From: Alphaproteobacteria bacterium
GTDB lineage: Bacteria > Pseudomonadota > Alphaproteobacteria > UBA828
Assembly (NCBI GenBank): GCA_022826345.1
Contig: JAJDVB010000112.1
Location: 1 to 52,741, forward strand
Direction: 5' to 3'
DNA length: 52,741 bases
In this document: positions 34,811-44,180 of the stretch, piece by piece
Layout: every line of letters begins with the position of its first letter
Position numbering within the stretch: position 1 is the stretch's first letter
Translations under genes and position numbers: made by a program
Notes under the pieces: generated by a model
Database searches by the model: none
The model's input: the letters and a program-made list of their open reading frames with translations, nothing else
What the model was told of the DNA's origin: nothing

Positions 34811-34825
34811 GGGCTCCCGCTTGCG

Positions 34826-35266
34826 CTAGTCCTCGGGCGTGTCCAACGGGACCGCGTAGAGCTCCAGCCGGTGATCCACCAGCTTGTAGCCGAGCGCCTT
34901 GGCGACGGCGGCCTGGAGCGCCTCGATCTCCTCATTCTGAAACTCGATCACCTTTCCCGACGTGAGGTCGATCAGGTGGTCGTGGTGCTCGTCGGGATGC
35001 TCCTCGTAACGCGCGCGCCCGTCGCGGAAATCGTGGCGCTCCAGCAGGCCGCATTCCTCAAAGAGCCGCACAGTGCGATAGACCGTCGCCAAGCTGATGC
35101 GCGGATCGATGGCGGTCGCGCGCTGGTAGAGCCCCTCCACGTCGGGATGGTCCTTGGCGTCCGACAGGACGCGCGCGATCACGCGCCGCTGCTCGGTCAT
35201 CTTCAGACCGATTTCGGTGCATCGCTTTTCGAGGTTGGATGCCGGCACGGGGGCCTGCTTCTCCAC
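34826..35266 (-). CDS. fur: Fur family transcriptional regulator
   Basis: A 146-residue metal-dependent repressor. The winged-helix N-terminal domain includes LKMTEQRRVIARVL and ISLATVYRTVRLFEECGLLERH (recognition helix). The dimerisation domain has EEHPDEHHDHLIDLTSGKVIEFQNEEIEALQ, with the expected histidine/aspartate/glutamate metal ligands. The Cys-x-x-Cys structural zinc site of enterobacterial Fur is absent, as in alphaproteobacterial Fur/Mur proteins, so iron or manganese response cannot be decided. I take GTG 35266 as the start; the frame is open to 35431 but the extra residues lie over the promoter. Its usual neighbours tsaB and rimI are just downstream in convergent orientation. Confidence 0.9.
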   Translation of the reverse strand: MEKQAPVPASNLEKRCTEIGLKMTEQRRVIARVLSDAKDHPDVEGLYQRATAIDPRISLATVYRTVRLFEECGLLERHDFRDGRARYEEHPDEHHDHLIDLTSGKVIEFQNEEIEALQAAVAKALGYKLVDHRLELYAVPLDTPED

Positions 35267-35276
35267 GGCCGTGTCT

Positions 35277-35315
35277 CTCTGGACATTATAGGCGATGGCG
35301 CGGTTCGTGGCGACC
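35277..35315 (-). promoter_or_regulatory. Candidate fur promoter -10
   Basis: TATAAT is present on the minus strand about 20 bases before the chosen fur GTG, in the sequence CGCCTATAATGTCC. No strong -35 was found. If used, the leader would be very short. The same region faces the divergent foreign ATPase gene. Confidence 0.35.
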
Positions 35316-35507
35316 GCTGCCGCCCGGAATCGGCTCCGGCGGTGGCAATCAGGGTGCTTCTGTTGGCGGCCGTTGCATGACCACAGGGAATACCGCTTCC
35401 CCGCCTGACACATAATGCCGTACACCGACACGCCAACTTCGTCTCTTGACAGCCGAATGTTGACCGGTTATTTGCTAGAGATAACGGATATTCGTCAAAA
35501 TCGTCCA

Positions 35508-36698
35508 ATGATCCACCGATTTCAGGTCAGCAATTTCCAATGTCTTCGAGACCCGGTTCAGCTTGACTTCCGGATCCGAGGCACTACGCCGGACCTGCCC
35601 TGCTTTCAGCCTAGCTTCGCGGTACCCGAAGTTCGATTGCCGAGCGTGGTCACGCTTATTGGCCCAAATGGTTCCGGCAAAACCACATTGTTGCGCGCAA
35701 TTTCATATTTAGTGTGGTTCGTAACGCGGACCGACGAACAGGAGATGTTCTTTCCGTTCTTGTCTGAGGACGCTTGGACAGAGCCAACTATATTCGAAGC
35801 AGAATTCGACATTCAGTGGCCTTTCTCAACGAGCATCCAAGACCACGTCCTTTGCAGGTATAGGTTGGAGGTAGAACGCGACGGCATTGGCTCCACGACG
35901 TCGGTTGGCTATGAGGCGCTTCATATCTTCCCTAACGGTCGGCCAAGACGAATCATGGAGAGACGCAAAGAACAGCCAACCCGCGTTGCCAACGAATTTG
36001 GGTTGCGGCCCGGTGACGAACGACTCCGCTCAATACCTCCGAAAGTTTCAGCTATCGCAGCGCTTGCATGGATGGGAGTGAGCGCTTTTTCGCAATTCGT
36101 CGAAGACCTGAGCAACACAATGACAAACATCGCCGGTGCCGATCCTTGGAAGCCTGATACAGAGACAGTAACCCGGTTCTATCAAAACAATCCGGATGCC
36201 GTAGACGCTGTTTCAGAGAGGCTGGGGCGTTTTGACGTCGGCATTGAAGGCATGGACCTCGTAAAAATGTCAGATGGAAGACAATTGCTCATGTTCAAGC
36301 ATCGAGGTTTGCAATTGCCCATTCAGCTCATCGCAGAATCATCCGGAACTCGTCATTTGGTGCATTTATTTCCTGATCTGTCTTCCGCGCTAAAAACTGG
36401 ACACCCGGCAATCATGGATGCACTTGATTCTGGCTTCCATACTGATCTCGCGATGGAACTTCTCGATCAGTTTCGACGTACCGAAAGCAATCCGCATCGA
36501 AGCCAGTTGATTTGTTCACTTCACAACCTTTCCGTTCTGGACGACTTGGAGAAAGAAGAGGTCTTCATCGTTGAGAAGGCAAGGGACGGCGCGACGCGAG
36601 CCTACGGAGCACGGGATATCGCCGGGCTTCGGCGCGGTGTTAATCTCCAAAAGCTTTATCGTAGTGGCGCGCTGGGCGGATTGCCCTCCTTCGGCTGA
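35508..36698 (+). CDS. ABC/AAA-type ATPase, probable RloA/AriA-like defence component
   Basis: A 396-residue (from ATG 35508) OLD/RecF-type ATPase. The N-terminus IHRFQVSNFQCLRD is typical of AAA_15/AAA_21 proteins, and Walker A is GPNGSGKTT at residues 52-60. ESSGTRHLVHLFPDL (residues 277-291) matches the ABC-like signature helix. The Walker B region reads AIMDALDSGFH, where the family has D-E-[IL]-D-x-x-L-H: Asp304 is followed by Ala305 instead of the catalytic Glu. QLICSLHNLSVLDD provides the switch histidine. The end, KLYRSGALGGLPSF, resembles the G-x-x-G-x-x-P tail of RloB-partner ATPases. ATG 35415 is an alternative start. Codon use is visibly more A+T-rich than in the flanking genes, suggesting transfer. 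The next gene starts 3 bases later. Confidence 0.85.
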   Translation: MIHRFQVSNFQCLRDPVQLDFRIRGTTPDLPCFQPSFAVPEVRLPSVVTLIGPNGSGKTTLLRAISYLVWFVTRTDEQEMFFPFLSEDAWTEPTIFEAEFDIQWPFSTSIQDHVLCRYRLEVERDGIGSTTSVGYEALHIFPNGRPRRIMERRKEQPTRVANEFGLRPGDERLRSIPPKVSAIAALAWMGVSAFSQFVEDLSNTMTNIAGADPWKPDTETVTRFYQNNPDAVDAVSERLGRFDVGIEGMDLVKMSDGRQLLMFKHRGLQLPIQLIAESSGTRHLVHLFPDLSSALKTGHPAIMDALDSGFHTDLAMELLDQFRRTESNPHRSQLICSLHNLSVLDDLEKEEVFIVEKARDGATRAYGARDIAGLRRGVNLQKLYRSGALGGLPSFG

Positions 36699-36701
36699 AC
36701 T

Positions 36702-37244
36702 ATGCCGCGGCGCGGATCCATTCGGAAACGCGAACGCCTGTTCGTTGGGGCTGAGGGCGAGAGCGAACGATCTCTCACCACTTGGTTCCAACGCATTTGC
36801 AACAACGAAGGGCTCCATCTCCATCTTGACGCTCAGGTCTGCGGGGGTGGTGATAGCCGTGCGGTCGTGGAGTTCGCCGAAAGACGATACGGCCTCCGCA
36901 ACGAACGTCTAGGAAGGTACTCGGCGGGCTTAGTCCTGCTGGACAAGGATCGATTGGAACAGGACCGGAGGAGGGGTCGAAGCCCTATAAGTGAGGGAAG
37001 GCTTGCGCGTATCTGGCTACGCCCCAATCTCGAAGGACTGCTCCTTCGCCTGCATCTTGGTCACGAAAGTCGTTTTCCGGCGGCGGGGCGGGCTGAGGAG
37101 GAACTCAGGAAGCTTTGGCCGGACTACAAGAAACCCTGTCCAGCCGATAGTTTAGAGCAGAGGTTTGACTTGGTCGATGTGCGCCGAGCTGCACACTATG
37201 ATGCTGATCTGGCACTGCTGTTGGAACTTCTTAGATTGGCCTGA
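36702..37244 (+). CDS. RloB-like TOPRIM protein, probable defence effector
   Basis: A 180-residue protein of the RloB/AriB (TOPRIM-like) type. An N-terminal basic stretch leads into RLFVGAEGESERSLTTWFQ, where Glu18 or Glu20 would be the TOPRIM glutamate. SAGLVLLDKDRLEQD supplies the D-x-D pair (Asp81, Asp83). WLRPNLEGLLLRLHLGHE (residues 105-122) corresponds to the S-N-P-x-F-E-x-W-x-L-L-H type motif of RloB. TOPRIM domains cut nucleic acid in OLD, Gabija and PARIS systems. The 3-base gap to the ATPase gene and the shared codon bias show that the two form one operon. The family assignment rests on motif order only. Confidence 0.78.
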   Translation: MPRRGSIRKRERLFVGAEGESERSLTTWFQRICNNEGLHLHLDAQVCGGGDSRAVVEFAERRYGLRNERLGRYSAGLVLLDKDRLEQDRRRGRSPISEGRLARIWLRPNLEGLLLRLHLGHESRFPAAGRAEEELRKLWPDYKKPCPADSLEQRFDLVDVRRAAHYDADLALLLELLRLA

Positions 37245-37254
37245 CACTAGCGCA

Positions 37255-37274
37255 TGCTCAATCAGGAATGAGCA
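37255..37274 (+). terminator. Short hairpin after the RloB-like gene
   Basis: The arms TGCTCA (37255-37260) and TGAGCA (37269-37274) can form a 6-base-pair stem with an 8-base loop, 10 bases after the stop. No T-run follows. It may mark the end of the foreign operon; the remaining bases to popZ (37275-37413) show no gene. Confidence 0.3.
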
Positions 37275-37413
37275 AAGTTGGACAGTTCCAGCTCGCCGAC
37301 AATTGGGGGCAGGGGTACGACCTGAGCCAGACACGGCGCAGTCCGTGGCAGTGGCAAGAAATTCGGGCTAGGCTCCGCGCACGGAAGCGCCACGCGCCCG
37401 ACGACACGGTCCC

Positions 37414-37794
37414 ATGAGCAATCAAAAGCCCGACCTTTCGAAGCAGCAGATCCTGGAGTCGATCGGCCGGATCGTATCCGAGGGCGAGGGCCGTGAGTCG
37501 GGTCTCGATGAGGGCACTCCGCCAGAGGCCGCGCCGGCGCCGGCTGCGGGCGAGGACGACGACATCCTCGACTTGGTCGACATGGTGGACGAGCAGGGCA
37601 ACGTGATCCATCTCGATCGGGAGCCTGAAGGCGTGCCGGAGGCGGCGAAGGAGGGCCCGGCCAGCGAGAGCCAAGTGCTGGAGACGCTCCGGCCGATGCT
37701 CCAGACGTGGCTCGACACCCACATGCCGCCGATGGTCGAGCGCCTGGTCAAGCGCGAGATCGAGCGCGCGTCGAGCCGCGCCGAGCCCGAGTAA
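37414..37794 (+). CDS. popZ: DUF2497 / PopZ-like polar organising protein
   Basis: A 126-residue protein with the PopZ layout: a short N-terminal helix ([16 protein letters not shown]), an acidic proline/alanine/glutamate-rich disordered middle, and a C-terminal helical oligomerisation region ([29 protein letters not shown]). In Caulobacter PopZ builds a cell-pole matrix that holds ParB-bound origins. The position just before valS is the conserved alphaproteobacterial one. The protein is shorter than Caulobacter PopZ, mainly in the disordered part. Confidence 0.88.
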   Translation: MSNQKPDLSKQQILESIGRIVSEGEGRESGLDEGTPPEAAPAPAAGEDDDILDLVDMVDEQGNVIHLDREPEGVPEAAKEGPASESQVLETLRPMLQTWLDTHMPPMVERLVKREIERASSRAEPE

Positions 37795-37864
37795 GGCATT
37801 CCCGCAAGGTGCCGTTCAGCCTGCCGCACTAGCGCCATCTCCCCGAAACGGTTACGAGACGACG

Positions 37865-40516
37865 ATGCTGGAGAAGACCTATCGGCCTGCCGATTTCGAG
37901 GGCCGTCTCTACGATCTTTGGGAGAAGAGCGGCGGCTTTGCCGGGCGCCCCGGCGGCGGCACGCCCTGGTGCGTGATGATGCCGCCGCCCAACGTCACCG
38001 GCAGCCTGCACATGGGCCACGCCCTCAACAACACGCTGCAGGACGTGCTCACCCGCTACCGCCGCAAGACCGGCCGCAACGCGCTCTGGCAGCCGGGCAT
38101 GGACCATGCGGGGATCGCGACGCAGATGGTGGTCGAGCGCCAGCTGGCCGAGGCGGGCACGGACCGGCGCAGCCTCGGCCGCGATGCCTTCATCGACCGG
38201 GTGTGGTCCTGGAAAGCCGAGTCGGGTGGCGCCATCGGGCGCCAGCTCCGCCGCCTCGGCGCCTCGCCCGACTGGTCGCGAGAGCGCTTCACCATGGACG
38301 AGGGCCTGAGCCGGGCGGTGCTCGAGGTCTTCGTCACCCTCTACCGGCAGGGGCTGATCTACCGAGACAAGCGCCTGGTCAACTGGGACCCGGTGCTGGG
38401 CACCGCGATCTCCGACCTGGAGGTCGAGCAGCGCGAGATGCGGGACGGCAAGCTCTGGCACATCCGCTACCCGCTGGAGGGGCGGCCCGGTGAGCACATC
38501 GTCGTCGCCACCACCCGGCCCGAGACCATGCTGGGCGATACCGCCGTCGCCGTTCACCCGGAGGACGAGCGCTACCGGGGTCTCGTCGGCAGTCGCGCCG
38601 TGCTGCCGCTCGTCGGCCGCTACCTGCCCATCGTCGCCGATGCGTACGCCGACCCCGAGCAGGGCTCGGGCGCGGTCAAGATCACGCCGGCCCACGACTT
38701 CAACGACTTCGAGGTGGGCCGGCGGAACGAGCTCGATATCGTCAACGTGTTCGACGCCGAGGCCCGGATCAACGAGAACGCACCGGAGCCCTACCGCGGC
38801 CTCGACCGGATGGCGGCGCGCGAGCGCGTGCTCGCCGACCTCGAAGCGCAAGACCTGATCGCGGCGGTCGAAGCGCACCTCCACACCGTGCCGCACGGCG
38901 ACCGCTCCGGCGCGGTGATCGAGCCGTGGCTCACCGACCAGTGGTACGTCGATGCCGAGACACTCGCCAAGCCCGCGATCGAAGCGGTGGAGGACGGCCG
39001 CATCCGCTTCGTGCCCGAGCGCTGGACCAACACCTATTTCGAGTGGATGCGCAACATCCAGCCCTGGTGCATCTCGCGCCAGCTCTGGTGGGGGCACCGC
39101 ATCCCGGCGTGGTACGGCCCCGACGGCCAGGTCTTCGTCGCCGCCACCGAGGCCGAGGCGGAGGAGCAGGCGGCGCAGCACTACGGCAGGGCAGAGCCGC
39201 TGAACCGCGACGAGGACGTGCTGGACACCTGGTTCTCATCGGGCCTCTGGCCGTTCTCCACTTTGGGCTGGCCCGAGCGCACCGACGCGCTCAAGACCTA
39301 CTACCCCAACGACGACATGATCACGGGCTTCGACATCATCTTCTTCTGGGTCGCCCGCATGGTGATGCTCGGTATGCACTTCATGGGCGATATCCCCTTC
39401 CGCACGGTCTACATCCACGCGCTGGTGCGCGACGAGAAGGGGCAGAAAATGTCGAAGAGCAAGGGCAACGTGATCGACCCGCTCGCGCTCATCGACAAGT
39501 ACGGCGCCGATGCGCTGCGCTTCACGCTGGCCGCGATGGAGGCGCAGGGGCGCGACATCAAGCTCGCCGAGAGCCGGGTCGCCGGCTACCGCAATTTCGC
39601 CACCAAGCTCTGGAACGCCGCGCGCTTCTGCGAGGCCAACGGGTGCGGGCCCGTCCCCGGATTTGATCCGGCCGGCTGCGAGCAGCGCGTCAACCGCTGG
39701 ATCGTGGGCGAGGCCGCCCGCGCCGCACGCGAGGTGACCGCAGCGCTCGACTCCTACCGCTTCGACGCGGCGGCGGGCGCGGTCTACCACTTCACCTGGG
39801 ACGTTTTTTGCGACTGGTACCTGGAGTTCTCCAAGCCGACGCTCGCCGGCCCAGACGAGCCGGCGAAGGAAGAAACCCGCGCCACCGCCGCTTGGGTCCT
39901 GGATACCATCCTGGGGCTGCTCCACCCCTTCATGCCCTTCGTCACCGAGGAGCTGTGGGACCGGATCGACGAGGGCAGGGCCGGCACCCTGATCACGGCG
40001 CCCTGGCCGGCGCCAACGGAGAGCATCGGCGACGCCGATGCCGCGCTCGAGATGGACTGGGTGGTGCGGCTGATTACCGCCGTCCGCGCCGTCAGGGCCG
40101 AGATGAACGTGCCGGCAGGCGCCCGCATTGCGCTGGGCTTGCGCGGCTGCGCGCGGGAGACGGCGGCCCGCCTCGCCCGCCACCGCGAGGTCATCGCGCG
40201 CCTCGCGCGGCTCAGCGAGGCGGAGGCGCTGGAGGGCGAGGTGCCGGCCGGCTCGGTGCAGATGATGCTGGACGAGGCGACCATCGTGCTGCCGCTCGCC
40301 GGGGTCATCGAGTTCGACAAGGAGCGCGCGAGGCTCGACCGGGAGCTCGGCAAGGTGGGCAAGGAGCGCGCGAAGCTGGAGAGCAAGCTCGAGAACGAGC
40401 AGTTTCTGGCGCGGGCACCGGCGCACGTGGTCGAGGAGCAGCGCGGGCGCCTCGACGAGGCTTGCACCGCCGAGGCCCGGCTCAAGGCCGCGCTGGAGCG
40501 GATCGCCCCGCAATAA
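37865..40516 (+). CDS. valS: Valyl-tRNA synthetase
   Basis: An 883-residue class Ia synthetase. The HIGH-type motif is HMGH at residues 49-52 ([17 protein letters not shown]), and KMSKS is at residues 528-532. The editing (CP1) domain occupies about residues 170-400, with [19 protein letters not shown] and [19 protein letters not shown]. The anticodon-binding domain follows, and a C-terminal coiled coil (from about residue 815, [17 protein letters not shown]...) ends the protein as in other ValRS. It is full length and intact. Confidence 0.98.
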   Translation: MLEKTYRPADFEGRLYDLWEKSGGFAGRPGGGTPWCVMMPPPNVTGSLHMGHALNNTLQDVLTRYRRKTGRNALWQPGMDHAGIATQMVVERQLAEAGTDRRSLGRDAFIDRVWSWKAESGGAIGRQLRRLGASPDWSRERFTMDEGLSRAVLEVFVTLYRQGLIYRDKRLVNWDPVLGTAISDLEVEQREMRDGKLWHIRYPLEGRPGEHIVVATTRPETMLGDTAVAVHPEDERYRGLVGSRAVLPLVGRYLPIVADAYADPEQGSGAVKITPAHDFNDFEVGRRNELDIVNVFDAEARINENAPEPYRGLDRMAARERVLADLEAQDLIAAVEAHLHTVPHGDRSGAVIEPWLTDQWYVDAETLAKPAIEAVEDGRIRFVPERWTNTYFEWMRNIQPWCISRQLWWGHRIPAWYGPDGQVFVAATEAEAEEQAAQHYGRAEPLNRDEDVLDTWFSSGLWPFSTLGWPERTDALKTYYPNDDMITGFDIIFFWVARMVMLGMHFMGDIPFRTVYIHALVRDEKGQKMSKSKGNVIDPLALIDKYGADALRFTLAAMEAQGRDIKLAESRVAGYRNFATKLWNAARFCEANGCGPVPGFDPAGCEQRVNRWIVGEAARAAREVTAALDSYRFDAAAGAVYHFTWDVFCDWYLEFSKPTLAGPDEPAKEETRATAAWVLDTILGLLHPFMPFVTEELWDRIDEGRAGTLITAPWPAPTESIGDADAALEMDWVVRLITAVRAVRAEMNVPAGARIALGLRGCARETAARLARHREVIARLARLSEAEALEGEVPAGSVQMMLDEATIVLPLAGVIEFDKERARLDRELGKVGKERAKLESKLENEQFLARAPAHVVEEQRGRLDEACTAEARLKAALERIAPQ

Positions 40517-40663
40517 CGCCGCCGTAAACCGCACGCGCGCCTTGACCCCGGCCCACGGGGGCGAGTAAGCCGTGCGCCGGCGGGCCCGATCTGCCGGGGC
40601 CGGCCAACGCAGAATTTAGCGCACTGTCACGAGTCTGTGGGCGGTGCGAGGGGGAAGGGCGCC

Positions 40664-42385
40664 ATGAGCACGAAATTCGACAAGTCGAAGCTGCCGAGCA
40701 GGCACATCACCGAGGGGGCCAAGAGCGCTGCGCACCGGTCGTTCTTCTACGCCATGGGTGTCTCCCGCCAGGCGATGAGCCGGCCCATCGTGGGCGTCGC
40801 GACCACCTGGAACGAGACCGCGCCCTGCAACATCACGCTGCGCCGCCAGGCGCTGGCGGCGAAGGCGGGCGTGGACGAGGCCGGCGGCACGCCGCGCGAG
40901 TTCACCACCATCACGGTGACCGACGGCATCGCCATGGGTCACCAGGGCATGAAGTCCTCGCTCGTCTCCCGCGACGTGATCGCGGATTCGGTGGAGCTCA
41001 CCATGCGCGGGCACTCCTACGACGCGCTGGTGGGCATCGCCGGCTGCGACAAGTCGCTGCCCGGCATGATGATGGCGCTGGTGCGGCTCAACGTGCCGGG
41101 CGTCTTCCTCTACGGCGGCTCCATCCTGCCGGGGCGCTTCCGCGGCAAGGACGTCACGGTGATGGACGTCTACGAGTATTACGGCAAGCTCAACCAGGGC
41201 GACGTCACCGAAGAGGACCTGGCCGAGATCGAGGCGGTGGCGTGCCCCTCCGGCGGCTCCTGCGGCGGCCAGTTCACCGCCAACACCATGGCCTGCGTCT
41301 CCGAGGCCATCGGCCTCGCGCTGCCGCATTCCGCAGGTGCGCCGGCGGTCTACGAGTCCCGCGACGAGTTCGCCGTGGCCTCGGGCACCTGCGTCATGGA
41401 CCTGATCGAGAAGAACCTCCGCCCGCGCGATATCGTCACCCGCAAGGCGATGGAGAACGCGGCGACGATTGTGGCGGCCACCGGCGGCTCGACCAACGCG
41501 GGGCTGCACCTGCCCGCCATCGCCAACGAGGCGGGGATCGACTTCGACCTCGCGGCGGTGGCGGAGGTGTTCAAGCGCACCCCCTATATCGCCGATCTCA
41601 AGCCGGGCGGCCGCTACGTGGCGAAGGACCTGTTCGAGGTCGGCGGCGTGCCCATCGTGCTCAAGGCGCTGCTGGAAGGCGGCTACCTGCACGGCGACTG
41701 CATGACCGTGACCGGCAAGACGCTCGCTGAGAACCTCGCGGACGTGACGTTTCCCACCGAACAGGACGTGGTGGTGCCGACCTCCGCCCCGCTCTCGCCC
41801 ACTGGGGGCGTGGTGGGGCTCAGCGGCAACCTCGCACCGGAAGGGGCCATCGTGAAGGTGGCCGGCCTCTCGCGGCTCCGCCACGTCGGGCCCGCGCGCT
41901 GCTTCGATACAGAGGAAGAGGCGATGAAGGCCATCGTCAGCCGCGACTACCGCTCCGGCGACGTGATCGTCATCCGCTACGAGGGACCGAAAGGCGGCCC
42001 CGGCATGCGCGAGATGCTGGCGGTTACCTCGCAGATCTACGGCCAGGGCAAGGGCGAGGAGGTCGCGCTCATCACCGACGGCCGGTTCTCCGGCGCGACG
42101 CGGGGCTTCTGCATCGGACACGTGGGGCCCGAGGCCGCCGTGGGCGGGCCGATCGCGCTGCTGCAGGACGGCGATCAGGTGACCGTCGACGCGACCAGCG
42201 GCGAGCTCAGCGTGGCACTCTCCGATGCGGAGCTGGCGGAGCGCCGCAAGTCCTGGACCGAGCGCTCGCACGACTATCAGGCGGGCGTGCTCTGGAAGTA
42301 CGCGGCGACCGTGGGCCCCGCCTACCAGGGCGCGGTGACGCATCCCGGCGGCGCGGCGGAAACCCATTGCTTCGCGGACATCTGA
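40664..42385 (+). CDS. ilvD: Dihydroxy-acid dehydratase
   Basis: A 573-residue IlvD/Edd family Fe-S dehydratase that makes 2-oxo acids in isoleucine/valine (and pantothenate) synthesis. Cluster-binding cysteines lie in [15 protein letters not shown] and [18 protein letters not shown]. The [18 protein letters not shown] and [29 protein letters not shown] signatures are present. ATG 40664 is chosen for the GGGGAAGGG ribosome site and the family N-terminus [18 protein letters not shown]. Sugar-acid dehydratases are related, but the motifs fit DHAD best. Confidence 0.95.
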   Translation: MSTKFDKSKLPSRHITEGAKSAAHRSFFYAMGVSRQAMSRPIVGVATTWNETAPCNITLRRQALAAKAGVDEAGGTPREFTTITVTDGIAMGHQGMKSSLVSRDVIADSVELTMRGHSYDALVGIAGCDKSLPGMMMALVRLNVPGVFLYGGSILPGRFRGKDVTVMDVYEYYGKLNQGDVTEEDLAEIEAVACPSGGSCGGQFTANTMACVSEAIGLALPHSAGAPAVYESRDEFAVASGTCVMDLIEKNLRPRDIVTRKAMENAATIVAATGGSTNAGLHLPAIANEAGIDFDLAAVAEVFKRTPYIADLKPGGRYVAKDLFEVGGVPIVLKALLEGGYLHGDCMTVTGKTLAENLADVTFPTEQDVVVPTSAPLSPTGGVVGLSGNLAPEGAIVKVAGLSRLRHVGPARCFDTEEEAMKAIVSRDYRSGDVIVIRYEGPKGGPGMREMLAVTSQIYGQGKGEEVALITDGRFSGATRGFCIGHVGPEAAVGGPIALLQDGDQVTVDATSGELSVALSDAELAERRKSWTERSHDYQAGVLWKYAATVGPAYQGAVTHPGGAAETHCFADI

Positions 42386-42410
42386 GCGCTCGCCCTCGCG
42401 GTCGCCAGCC

Positions 42411-43634
42411 ATGAGCAAGGAGAGCGACGACAGGGGCCGCTACCGGGACGAGACGCTGCTCTCGGTCATGGGGCGCGACCCGGCGGCGAACCACGGCGTG
42501 GTCAACCCCCCCGTCTATCACGCGTCCACGATCCTTCACGAGACCGCGGCGGCGCTGAAGGAGGCGACCTTCGGCCCGCGTGAGTACGGCAAGACCTATT
42601 ACGGCCGCTACGGCACGCCCACGACCTTCCCGCTCCAGGATTCCATCGCCGCACTGGAGCAGGGCCACCGCTGCTACCTGTTCGGCTCCGGCAAGGCGGC
42701 GATCGTGGCGGCGCTGCTGGCCTTCGTGAAGAGCGGCGACCACGTGCTGATGACCGACAGCGCCTACGGCCCGACGCGCGCCCTCGCGAACGGTCTGCTC
42801 AAGCGTATGGGGGTCGAGACCGCCTTCTACGACCCCTGGATCGGCGCCGGCATCGCTGACCTGTTGCGCGACAACACCAGCGTGGTGGTGGGCGAATCGC
42901 CGGGCTCGCTCACCTTTGAGGTCCAGGACTTTCCGGCGCTCGCCGCCGCCGCCCATGAGCGGGGCGCGGTGCTGATCGTGGACAACACCTGGGCCTCGCC
43001 GCTGTTCTGTCAGCCTCTCGCCCTGGGCGCGGACGTGTCGATCCAGGCCTGCACCAAGTACATCGTGGGCCATTCGGACGCGATGCTGGGCGCGGTCACC
43101 ACCACCGAGGCCCACGTCGAGCCGGTGCGCCGCATCTTCGAGGAGCTCGGCGCGGCACCGGGGCCGGACGACGCCTATCTGGGCCTGCGCGGCCTGCGCA
43201 CGCTCTCGGTTCGCCTGCACCGGCACCAGGAGACCGGGCTCGCGCTCGCCCACTGGTTCAAGGCGCGCCCCGAGGTCCGCCGGGTGCTCCACCCCGGGCT
43301 GGAGGACGATCCCGGCCATGCGCTCTGGAAGCGCGATTTTTGCGGCGCCTCCAGCCTTTTCGGCGTGGTGCTGGAGCCGGTGCCGGAGCCTGCGGTCGAC
43401 GCCTTCCTCGACTCGCTGGCGCTCTTCGGCCTCGGCTATTCCTGGGGCGGCTACGAGAGCCTGGCGCTCCCCACCTATCCCTGGAAGCTCAGGAACGCGA
43501 CCCGGTGGGACCCGGCCTATCCGCTGCTCCGCATTTATGCGGGCCTCGAGGACCCGGACGACCTGATCGCCGACCTCGACCGGGGTTTCCAGCAGATGGC
43601 CGCGGCCCGCGAGGGCGCGCCCACGACCGATTGA
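42411..43634 (+). CDS. metC: Cystathionine beta-lyase
   Basis: A 407-residue Cys/Met-metabolism PLP enzyme. Lys216 in QACTKYIVGHSDAMLG is the PLP lysine, and VDNTWASPLFCQPL contains the PLP-pairing aspartate (Asp191). The YGRYGTPTTF stretch gives the tyrosine and arginine of the neighbouring active site. The ESPGSLTFEVQD segment and the SWGGYESLALP C-terminal motif favour the beta-lyase (MetC) branch over cystathionine gamma-synthase. It starts 25 bases after ilvD and probably shares its transcript. Confidence 0.9.
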   Translation: MSKESDDRGRYRDETLLSVMGRDPAANHGVVNPPVYHASTILHETAAALKEATFGPREYGKTYYGRYGTPTTFPLQDSIAALEQGHRCYLFGSGKAAIVAALLAFVKSGDHVLMTDSAYGPTRALANGLLKRMGVETAFYDPWIGAGIADLLRDNTSVVVGESPGSLTFEVQDFPALAAAAHERGAVLIVDNTWASPLFCQPLALGADVSIQACTKYIVGHSDAMLGAVTTTEAHVEPVRRIFEELGAAPGPDDAYLGLRGLRTLSVRLHRHQETGLALAHWFKARPEVRRVLHPGLEDDPGHALWKRDFCGASSLFGVVLEPVPEPAVDAFLDSLALFGLGYSWGGYESLALPTYPWKLRNATRWDPAYPLLRIYAGLEDPDDLIADLDRGFQQMAAAREGAPTTD

Positions 43635-43709
43635 GGCGCCCGCACCGCGCCTGCGCTTGGCGTCTCGCCTCGCGCTTTCTAGATTAGTCATCCGCCATCA
43701 GGGGTTCCC

Positions 43710-44177
43710 ATGTACAACTGGTATTTCGACGACCTGGCGCCCGGCGCGCGTTTCGAGAGCCTGGGCAAGACCTTGAGCGAAGCCGAGATTCTGGACTTCG
43801 CCTTCCAGTACGATCCGCAGCCCTTTCACATCGACATCGAGTACGCCGAGACCGGGCCCTACGGCGGGCTCATCGCGAGCGGCATTCAGACCATCGCCGT
43901 GGCGCTCCGCATGATGGTTCAGACGCGGGTGTTCGCGCCCGAGATCGTCATGGGCTCGCCGGGAGTCGAGGAGCTGCGCTGGCTCCAGCCGGTGCGCCCC
44001 GGCGATACCATCCGCTCCACCGGGGAGATCCTCGAGACGCGGGTGTCGCGCTCCAAGCCCGAGCGCGGCCTCGTGCGCTATCGGCTGGACGTGCTCAACC
44101 AGCGCGACGACGTGGTGATGACCATGACCAGCACCACGATCGTGCGGCGCGAGCCGGCGGCGGGCGGCGCCGCGTAG
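43710..44177 (+). CDS. MaoC-like hot-dog dehydratase
   Basis: A 155-residue single-domain MaoC/R-hydratase-type protein. The N-terminus YNWYFDDLAPGARFES is usual for the family. FQYDPQPFHIDIEYAE contains the catalytic Asp/His pair (D-x-x-P-x-H in R-specific enoyl-CoA hydratases), and GLIASGIQTIAV follows. LRWLQPVRPGDTIRSTGEI is the second conserved strand pair. It probably hydrates an enoyl-CoA or dehydrates a 3-hydroxyacyl-CoA; the chain length is unknown. The flanking genes give no pathway hint. Confidence 0.88.
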   Translation: MYNWYFDDLAPGARFESLGKTLSEAEILDFAFQYDPQPFHIDIEYAETGPYGGLIASGIQTIAVALRMMVQTRVFAPEIVMGSPGVEELRWLQPVRPGDTIRSTGEILETRVSRSKPERGLVRYRLDVLNQRDDVVMTMTSTTIVRREPAAGGAA

Positions 44178-44180
44178 ACC

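Noticed and set aside
35508..37244. Gabija or Septu system
   Set aside because: Gabija needs a fused ATPase-TOPRIM plus a UvrD helicase, and Septu pairs an ATPase with an HNH protein. Here the TOPRIM-like protein is separate and neither partner is present.
40616..42418. 600-codon open frame on the minus strand opposite ilvD
   Set aside because: A shadow of ilvD in the frame where G+C-rich third positions remove stops. The sense protein has all IlvD motifs and the antisense has none.
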